Shown here piece by piece: positions 1 through 4,410 of a DNA stretch of 6,817 nucleotides (position 1 is the stretch's first letter; every line of letters starts with the position of its first letter). This stretch comes from Candidatus Bipolaricaulota bacterium (GTDB lineage: Bacteria; Bipolaricaulota; Bipolaricaulia; UBA7950; UBA9294). The stretch lies in assembly GCA_003979035.1 (NCBI GenBank), contig RXOA01000040.1, positions 1-6,817 of the forward strand, written 5' to 3'. The position numbers were made by a program, and so were the translations under genes. Below the pieces are notes generated by a model. It was not told the origin of the DNA. It did no database searches and saw only the letters and a list, made by a program, of their open reading frames with translations.

Positions 1-834
1 AGGAACCCGTCCGGCCGGTCGCGCGTGTCGTTCAGCCCTGCCGGCGGTCTTCATCATGCGATGGCATCCCGCGCTTCGGGGTTCTGCCATGTGAACGATG
101 CTGTGCTTGCCATTCATACGCTGCTTGCTGCGGGGAAACGAGTTGCCTACGTAGACATCGACGCGCACCATGGCGACGGTGTGCAGCATGCGTTCTATGA
201 GCGGAAGGATGTGCTGACGATCTCGATCCATCAGAGCGGGCACACGATCTTCCCCGGAACGGGCTACACCGATGAGGCGGGCGTGGGCGCCGGAGAGGGA
301 TACGCCATCAACATCCCCCTCCTCCCGGGTGCCGGAGACGCGGCGTACGAACGTTGCCTCGAGCGAGCGATTCTCCCTGCGTTGGAACGGTACCGCCCGG
401 ATGTCCTGGTTACTCAGCTTGGCGCGGACGCCCTTGACGGAGATCTTGTCGCCAGCCTGGCGATGTCGTTGTCGGGGTTCGAGAAGATTGTGCAGCATTT
501 TGCGGCGCTGGGACTTCCTTGGGTCGCATTGGGCGGTGGCGGATACGACGTGGGGAATGTCGTGCGCGCTTGGGTCCTGGCGTGGGCGGTCATGAATCAC
601 GCCGAGGTTGCCGATGAGATCCCCGACGCATGGCAGACGGAAGCGGCAACGTACGGGGTTTCTGTGTCGTCATTGCGCGGCTCGCCGTCGTTGAAGGCGA
701 AAGAGACGCCGAAACGGGTGATGGACGCGCTGGATCGCGAGATCGACCGGATACGGGAGCGGGTGTTCCCGCTGTTGGAGTCCTCTACTGCGGGCTCATC
801 GAGTTCGACGAGCCGTGAGTCGCTGTCGGAGTGA
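1..834 (+). CDS. Histone deacetylase superfamily protein (AcuC-like), 5' end missing
   Basis: The frame is open from the first base and ends at TGA 832-834, giving 277 visible residues. AcuC-type proteins usually have about 370-390, so roughly the first 100 are outside the window. The class I/AcuC active site is intact, numbering from base 1: tandem His 18-19 (GGLHH) for charge relay; FCHVNDA at 28-34; zinc ligands Asp54 and His56 in YVDIDAHHGDG; FPGTG at 84-88; third zinc ligand Asp143 in QLGAD; and transition-state Tyr182 in GGGGYD. The family hydrolyses acetyl-lysine or acetyl-polyamine amides in the cytoplasm. In Bacillus, AcuC deacetylates acetyl-CoA synthetase. No acs or acetyltransferase gene is visible here, so the substrate is unknown and polyamine deacetylase remains possible. 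The last ~20 residues are a Ser-rich, probably disordered tail. The stop overlaps the earliest possible start of the downstream kinase gene (GTGA, 831-834), suggesting co-translation. The family call is very safe; the subfamily is less so. Confidence -1.
   Translation, partial: RNPSGRSRVSFSPAGGLHHAMASRASGFCHVNDAVLAIHTLLAAGKRVAYVDIDAHHGDGVQHAFYERKDVLTISIHQSGHTIFPGTGYTDEAGVGAGEGYAINIPLLPGAGDAAYERCLERAILPALERYRPDVLVTQLGADALDGDLVASLAMSLSGFEKIVQHFAALGLPWVALGGGGYDVGNVVRAWVLAWAVMNHAEVADEIPDAWQTEAATYGVSVSSLRGSPSLKAKETPKRVMDALDREIDRIRERVFPLLESSTAGSSSSTSRESLSE
828..831 (+). promoter_or_regulatory. Shine-Dalgarno GGAG deciding the kinase start
   Basis: GGAG at 828-831 sits five bases before ATG 837. 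The alternative GTG at 831 overlaps this motif and has no comparable site upstream. ATG 837 is therefore the better start, although GTG 831 would add only two residues. The site lies inside the last codons of the deacetylase gene, so ribosomes finishing that gene would stop next to it. Confidence -1.
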
Positions 835-836
835 TC

Positions 837-2627
837 ATGAACGCGCATCGAAAATCTCGACCGAAGCAGACAGCCGACGTACGCAAAGCGCCGCTGCGAG
901 CGACCGTCCAGGTGCGAATTCCCGGCGGTGACGTGTACGAGGCGAAGCGGGGAACGACGATCGGCGAATTCCTTGCGCCAGCGGTTGCAGATCGCTCGGA
1001 TCCGTTGATTGCCGCGATAGCGGACGGCGAGCTGCGGGAATTGGGATGGCCGGTCGAGAGCGATCTTACCGCTCTACCGATCAGGCTCTCCGATTCCGAC
1101 GGAATGAGGATTTACACGCGCAGCTTGACGTTTCTGATGGTTGTGGCGATCCGGAGGCGGTTTCCCGAAGCCGAAATTCGGGTCGATTATTCGATCCCCA
1201 GCGGAGGATACCACTGTCAGATTCTCGAGCACCCTGCGTTGACGCCGCAGGAAGTGGGCGAGGTAAGGGCGCTGATGCAGCAGATGGTGGAGGCGGATCT
1301 TCCGATTGAACGAATTCGCTTGCCGATTGACAAAGCACGAGACCTGTTCAGCGAGCGCGGCGATGCCGAGAAACTCCAGCTGCTGCACCGATACGACAAA
1401 GATCACTTGCACGTGTACTGCCTGGAAGGTGTGTGTGACCACTTCTACGGATACATGGTTCCGAGCACCGGCGTGCTGCGCGTGTTTGCGTTGGAGACGT
1501 TCCGAGACGGACTGATCCTACGATTCCCGCGCCGCGAAGCGCCGACCAAGATCCAGCCGCTTCGCCGGTTTGCCGCGTTGCGGGAAGTTTTTGACGAGTA
1601 CGGGCGATGGCTCGATGTTCTCGGGGTTCCCCATGTGGGAGCACTCAACGATGCTATTGCCGGCGGTCGGATCCAACAGCTGATTCTGGTCGCCGAGGCC
1701 CTCCATGGAAAGAGAATCACATCGATCGCCGCCGCAGTTGCCGAGCGGTTCAAGCATGGTAGCCGGATGGTCGTGATTGCCGGACCATCCTCGTCAGGCA
1801 AGACCACTTTTGCGAGGAGGCTGGCGATTCAGCTTCTTGCCGAGGGTCTTCAGCCTGTGCCGATCTCGATGGACGACTACTTCCACCCCCGGCAGGAACT
1901 ACCACGGATTCAGGGAGGGAAGCTTGACTTCGATGCACTGTCGGCGCTTGACACCTCCCTTCTCGAACGCCAAGTGGTGAGCCTCCTTCACGGAGATGCA
2001 GTCCAAATGCCGCACTACGACTTTCAGACCGGGAACCGCGGCGTGGGCGAAGTCGTGCAACTGAGGCCGAACCAGATTCTCCTTGTCGAGGGGATCCACG
2101 GTCTCAACCCGGGGTTGTTTGCCGGCCTTCCGCGAGAGGACGTGTTTCGGGTCTTTGTGTCTGCGCTGACGCAACTTAATCTGGATGACCACAACCGCGT
2201 ACCCACCACGGACACGCGGCTGATTCGTCGAATTGTCCGGGACGCGATTTCCCGCGGGTACGGAGCGGAGAAGACGCTCTTGCTGTGGGAGAATGTCCGG
2301 CGGGGAGAGAAGAACAACATTTTCCCGTATCAAGAACAGGCCGATGATCGCTTCAACTCGGCGTTGGCGTACGAATGGGCCGTGCTCAAGCCGTTTGCCG
2401 AACCGTTGCTTCTCCAGGTAAACGATCCGCAAGTCAAGGTCGAAGCCGAACGGCTGATGTCGCTTCTGGATTGGTTCGAACCGTGCTCTGCGGAATTGGT
2501 GCCGGGCAACTCTCTGCTGCGCGAGTTCGTCGGGGGATCGGAATTGGCCGGAGTGACGACGGCGGCGTTCGCCGCGGCAAACGCCCCGCGAACGAAGCCG
2601 ATGGAGACGACAGGCGATCGGGGCTGA
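837..2627 (+). CDS. Nucleoside (uridine-type) kinase with N-terminal ThrRS-like TGS/SAD module
   Basis: This is a 596-residue protein from ATG 837 (598 if GTG 831 is used). The C-terminal part, about residues 310-548, is a P-loop kinase of the uridine kinase/phosphoribulokinase family. It has Walker A GPSSSGKTT (316-324, Lys322), MDDYF (345-349), the nucleoside-site-like YDFQTGNR (394-401), LLVEGIHGL (415-423) and an Arg-rich lid-like stretch near 463-490. The N-terminus begins with a TGS domain (about 22-83). A region resembling the second additional domain of threonyl-tRNA synthetase follows (about 93-218), with DKARDLF and DHFYGYMVPSTG. At about 600 residues it is far longer than plain Udk (about 210), in line with the known TGS-containing uridine kinase-related proteins of Thermotoga and Firmicutes. 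The likely reaction is ATP-dependent phosphorylation of a nucleoside in pyrimidine salvage. The true substrate and the role of the N-terminal module are unknown. It is close-packed between the deacetylase and NIF3 genes. The last ~30 residues are Ala/Thr-rich and poorly structured. Confidence -1.
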   Translation: MNAHRKSRPKQTADVRKAPLRATVQVRIPGGDVYEAKRGTTIGEFLAPAVADRSDPLIAAIADGELRELGWPVESDLTALPIRLSDSDGMRIYTRSLTFLMVVAIRRRFPEAEIRVDYSIPSGGYHCQILEHPALTPQEVGEVRALMQQMVEADLPIERIRLPIDKARDLFSERGDAEKLQLLHRYDKDHLHVYCLEGVCDHFYGYMVPSTGVLRVFALETFRDGLILRFPRREAPTKIQPLRRFAALREVFDEYGRWLDVLGVPHVGALNDAIAGGRIQQLILVAEALHGKRITSIAAAVAERFKHGSRMVVIAGPSSSGKTTFARRLAIQLLAEGLQPVPISMDDYFHPRQELPRIQGGKLDFDALSALDTSLLERQVVSLLHGDAVQMPHYDFQTGNRGVGEVVQLRPNQILLVEGIHGLNPGLFAGLPREDVFRVFVSALTQLNLDDHNRVPTTDTRLIRRIVRDAISRGYGAEKTLLLWENVRRGEKNNIFPYQEQADDRFNSALAYEWAVLKPFAEPLLLQVNDPQVKVEAERLMSLLDWFEPCSAELVPGNSLLREFVGGSELAGVTTAAFAAANAPRTKPMETTGDRG

Positions 2628-2638
2628 GGAGAAGAGGG
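2626..2638 (+). promoter_or_regulatory. Purine-rich ribosome binding site of the NIF3-like gene
   Basis: A purine run overlaps the kinase stop codon (TGA 2625-2627). It contains GAGGAG (2626-2631) and AGAGGG (2633-2638), the latter four bases before ATG 2643. It is the strongest Shine-Dalgarno tract in the window and supports ATG 2643 and efficient translation directly after the kinase. Confidence -1.
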
Positions 2639-2642
2639 CACG

Positions 2643-3479
2643 ATGAACACGAACGACATCATGGCGCTTGCGGTGGAGATGGCGGGATTTGCCGGCGGGG
2701 AAGTCCCGGGGGATTCTGCGATCTACCATGCCGCGCGCGCCGTGAAGCAAGTTCTCGTCGGGGTCGACATCGGCCCGGCGGAGCTGCTGTTGGCACGAGA
2801 CCTCGGAGTTGACCTGGCGATCGCTCACCACCCGATGGGCGGACAGGCGAAGCTTCGTTTTCATGAGGTGCTGTGGCGCCATGCGGATCAGATGATCGGC
2901 CAGGGCGTGCCGGCGGAAACGGCGCGCCAAATTGTTGGTCCATGGGCGGAACGGCAACGGATTGAAGCATCGATGCGGAATGTGGATCACGCGCCTTCGA
3001 TCGCGCGACTGCTTGGCCTTGGCTATATGAACATCCACACGCCTCTGGATGAAATCGGGCGTCGACGGATGGCGGAGGCCATCGCTGCAGCGGGAGCGGA
3101 GATCAGTGCAGAAGCGCTGGCTGTCTTCCTCAAGGATCGTTTCGCGGAGTTCCGGAACGCGGCGACCGAAATCGAAGTCCGTCTGGGAGATCCGAAGCGC
3201 CGCATCGGTCGAACCGTGGTCTCGCACGGGGCAGGAACCAACGGAGGATACCAGGTTGCCAAAGCGTACTTCGATCACGGGATCGACACGCTCATCTACA
3301 TCCATTGCAGCCCGGGGGATGTGTCGCAATTGAAGGAAGTATACGGCGACCGCAGGACGCTGATCGTCACCGGGCACATTGCCAGCGACTCGCTGGGCAT
3401 CAACCCATTCCTTCAGGCGCTTACGGAGCGCGGGCTGGATGTAAGAACATTCAGCGGAATCATCCCGGCGACCGTGTAG
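2643..3479 (+). CDS. NIF3-like dinuclear metal-centre protein (divergent)
   Basis: This is a 278-residue protein with the NIF3/YbgI pattern. An early strand and helix (about 36-58) lead to HHP with His62-His63. A second motif, NIHTPLD, has His132 and Asp136, where the family has 'HTxLD'. A C-terminal TGHIASD follows, with His245 and Asp249. In E. coli YbgI the equivalent residues hold two metal ions inside a hexameric ring. Here the last ligand appears to be Asp instead of the usual Glu. The length fits the short NIF3 type (about 250-280), with no inserted PII/CutA-like domain. Family members are soluble cytoplasmic proteins. Some relatives have been linked to GTP cyclohydrolase I type 2 annotation, but that function is not established and I do not assign it. 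The gene follows the kinase by 15 bases and is probably co-transcribed with it. The family call rests on metal motifs and overall order; sequence outside the motifs looks divergent. Confidence -1.
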   Translation: MNTNDIMALAVEMAGFAGGEVPGDSAIYHAARAVKQVLVGVDIGPAELLLARDLGVDLAIAHHPMGGQAKLRFHEVLWRHADQMIGQGVPAETARQIVGPWAERQRIEASMRNVDHAPSIARLLGLGYMNIHTPLDEIGRRRMAEAIAAAGAEISAEALAVFLKDRFAEFRNAATEIEVRLGDPKRRIGRTVVSHGAGTNGGYQVAKAYFDHGIDTLIYIHCSPGDVSQLKEVYGDRRTLIVTGHIASDSLGINPFLQALTERGLDVRTFSGIIPATV

Positions 3480-3480
3480 A

Positions 3481-3502
3481 GCGGGTGCGAATCGACACCC
3501 GC
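3481..3502 (+). other. GC-rich hairpin in the NIF3-xth gap
   Basis: GCGGGTG (3481-3487) and CACCCGC (3496-3502) are perfect inverted repeats of 7 bp around an 8-base loop, starting one base after the NIF3-like stop codon. No T-run follows (the next bases are CTATGAGG), so it does not look like a standard intrinsic terminator. It could stabilise the 3' end of the upstream mRNA, attenuate readthrough or form by chance. It ends two bases before the upstream candidate start ATG 3505 and would hinder initiation there. Confidence -1.
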
Positions 3503-3534
3503 CTATGAGGGCGGGAAGGAGCGGCGGTGCTGTA

Positions 3535-4329
3535 ATGCTACGCGTGGCGACGTTCAACGTGAATTCCGTTCGGACCCGGCTGCCGATCATCCTGTCGTGG
3601 CTCGGCGACCATGCGCCGGACATCCTCTGCATGCAAGAAACGAAGGTTCAGGACGAGCAATTCCCGAAGGAAGCGTTTGACGAAGTAGGGTATCGGGTTC
3701 TGATCAGTGGCGAGAAGAGCTACAACGGAGTCGCCATCGCGACGCGCCGATCTGCGAGCCTGTTGGCGATCGGACTTGATGATGGTGGGCCGGCCGATCG
3801 CGCGCGGTTGCTTGCCGCAAGCATTGATGGTGTCGTTGTCGTCAATACCTACGTGCCCCAAGGACGAGATCCCGGGCATGAGTACTTCGAGTACAAATTG
3901 CAGTGGCTGGGGCGTCTGAAATCTTGGTTCGCGGACCGCTTCGATCCAAAAACGCCCTTGTTATGGATGGGAGACTTCAATGTGGCACCCGAGGAAATCG
4001 ATGTCTACGATCCGGTACGGCTCAACGGCCGGGTGGGGTTTCACCCACGGGAGCGAGAAGCGTTGGCCTCCGTGAAGGCGTGGGGCTTTGTCGATGTCTT
4101 TCGCCGGCACGTGACATCGGGAGGCGAGTACACGTTCTTCGACTACCGGGCCAGAGAAGCCGTTTCAAGAGGCATCGGGTGGCGCGTGGATCACATTTGG
4201 GCGACGCAGCCTCTTGCCGAATGCTCCCGTACAGCGTGGATCGATGTCGGGCCAAGGAAGGCGGAAAGGCCCTCCGATCACACCATTCTTGCGGCCGAAT
4301 TCTCTTGGGGAAATCCTCCCTGCAAATAG
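3535..4329 (+). CDS. xth: Exodeoxyribonuclease III / AP endonuclease
   Basis: This 264-residue protein is a typical ExoIII-family enzyme (E. coli Xth has 268). It acts in base-excision repair, cutting the DNA backbone 5' of abasic sites, and can have Mg2+-dependent 3'-5' exonuclease and 3'-phosphatase activity. All core motifs are present: N-terminal VATFNVNS with Asn8; LCMQETKVQD with metal-binding Glu35; NTYVPQG with Tyr106; MGDFNVAP with catalytic Asp147 and Asn149; YTFFDYR near 199-205; RVDHIWAT with Asp219; and PSDHTIL with Asp248-His249. I chose ATG 3535 because MLRVATFNVN matches the family's usual first residues. AAGGAG at 3516-3521 lies upstream, though 13 bases away is rather far. 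ATG 3505 would add ten Gly/Arg-rich residues and lies just behind a hairpin with no ribosome site. The C-terminus ends soon after the SDH motif, as expected. The gene may be expressed with the upstream genes or by itself. Confidence -1.
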   Translation: MLRVATFNVNSVRTRLPIILSWLGDHAPDILCMQETKVQDEQFPKEAFDEVGYRVLISGEKSYNGVAIATRRSASLLAIGLDDGGPADRARLLAASIDGVVVVNTYVPQGRDPGHEYFEYKLQWLGRLKSWFADRFDPKTPLLWMGDFNVAPEEIDVYDPVRLNGRVGFHPREREALASVKAWGFVDVFRRHVTSGGEYTFFDYRAREAVSRGIGWRVDHIWATQPLAECSRTAWIDVGPRKAERPSDHTILAAEFSWGNPPCK

Positions 4330-4343
4330 GCGAAAAGGTCCAT

Positions 4344-4380
4344 CACTAGCAGATTCCTGTGATCATTAGCACGGCTAGTG
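4344..4380. repeat. Inverted repeat CACTAGC/GCTAGTG between xth and the protease gene
   Basis: CACTAGC (4344-4350) and GCTAGTG (4374-4380) are perfect 7-bp inverted repeats separated by 23 bases, starting 14 bases after the xth stop codon. The long loop and lack of a T-run argue against an ordinary terminator. A paired operator or a weak transcript-end structure is possible. It lies in the 81-base gap (4330-4410), the longest non-coding stretch in the window. I could not assign convincing -35/-10 boxes there. Confidence -1.
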
Positions 4381-4385
4381 GATTC
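4346..4385. repeat. Imperfect direct repeat CTAGCAGATTC / CTAGTGGATTC
   Basis: CTAGCAGATTC (4346-4356) recurs as CTAGTGGATTC (4375-4385) with 9 of 11 bases identical and a 29-base period. A related word, CATTAGCA (4364-4371), matches CACTAGCA (4344-4351) at 7 of 8 bases. The copies overlap the inverted repeat arms, so the region is organised around CTAG/TTAG words. Function is not shown; protein-binding sites upstream of the secreted protease gene are one option. Confidence -1.
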
Positions 4386-4410
4386 GACTTGTAGGCACAA
4401 TCTTCGCCAT

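Noticed and set aside
2375..2812. 145-codon + strand frame bridging the kinase and NIF3-like genes
   Set aside because: It is out of frame with both genes, Gly/Arg-rich and lacks recognisable motifs. Both flanking genes are intact, so it is not a frameshift remnant.
3481..3502. Intrinsic terminator after the NIF3-like gene
   Set aside because: The stem is present but no T-run follows, so a Rho-independent terminator call is not supported.
3505..3534. Upstream ATG 3505 as the xth start
   Set aside because: It would add ten Gly/Arg-rich residues before the conserved N-terminus, lacks a ribosome site and lies two bases after a hairpin.
1899..3632. 577-codon open frame on the - strand across the kinase and NIF3-like genes
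   Set aside because: It lies antisense to two genes with clear family motifs. Its product is rich in Arg/His/Pro with no recognisable domain, typical of a mirror frame in GC-rich coding DNA.
4358..4373. CRP-like site (TGTGA followed by GCACG after six bases)
   Set aside because: Only the left half matches the consensus, and there is no evidence for a CRP-type regulon in this organism.
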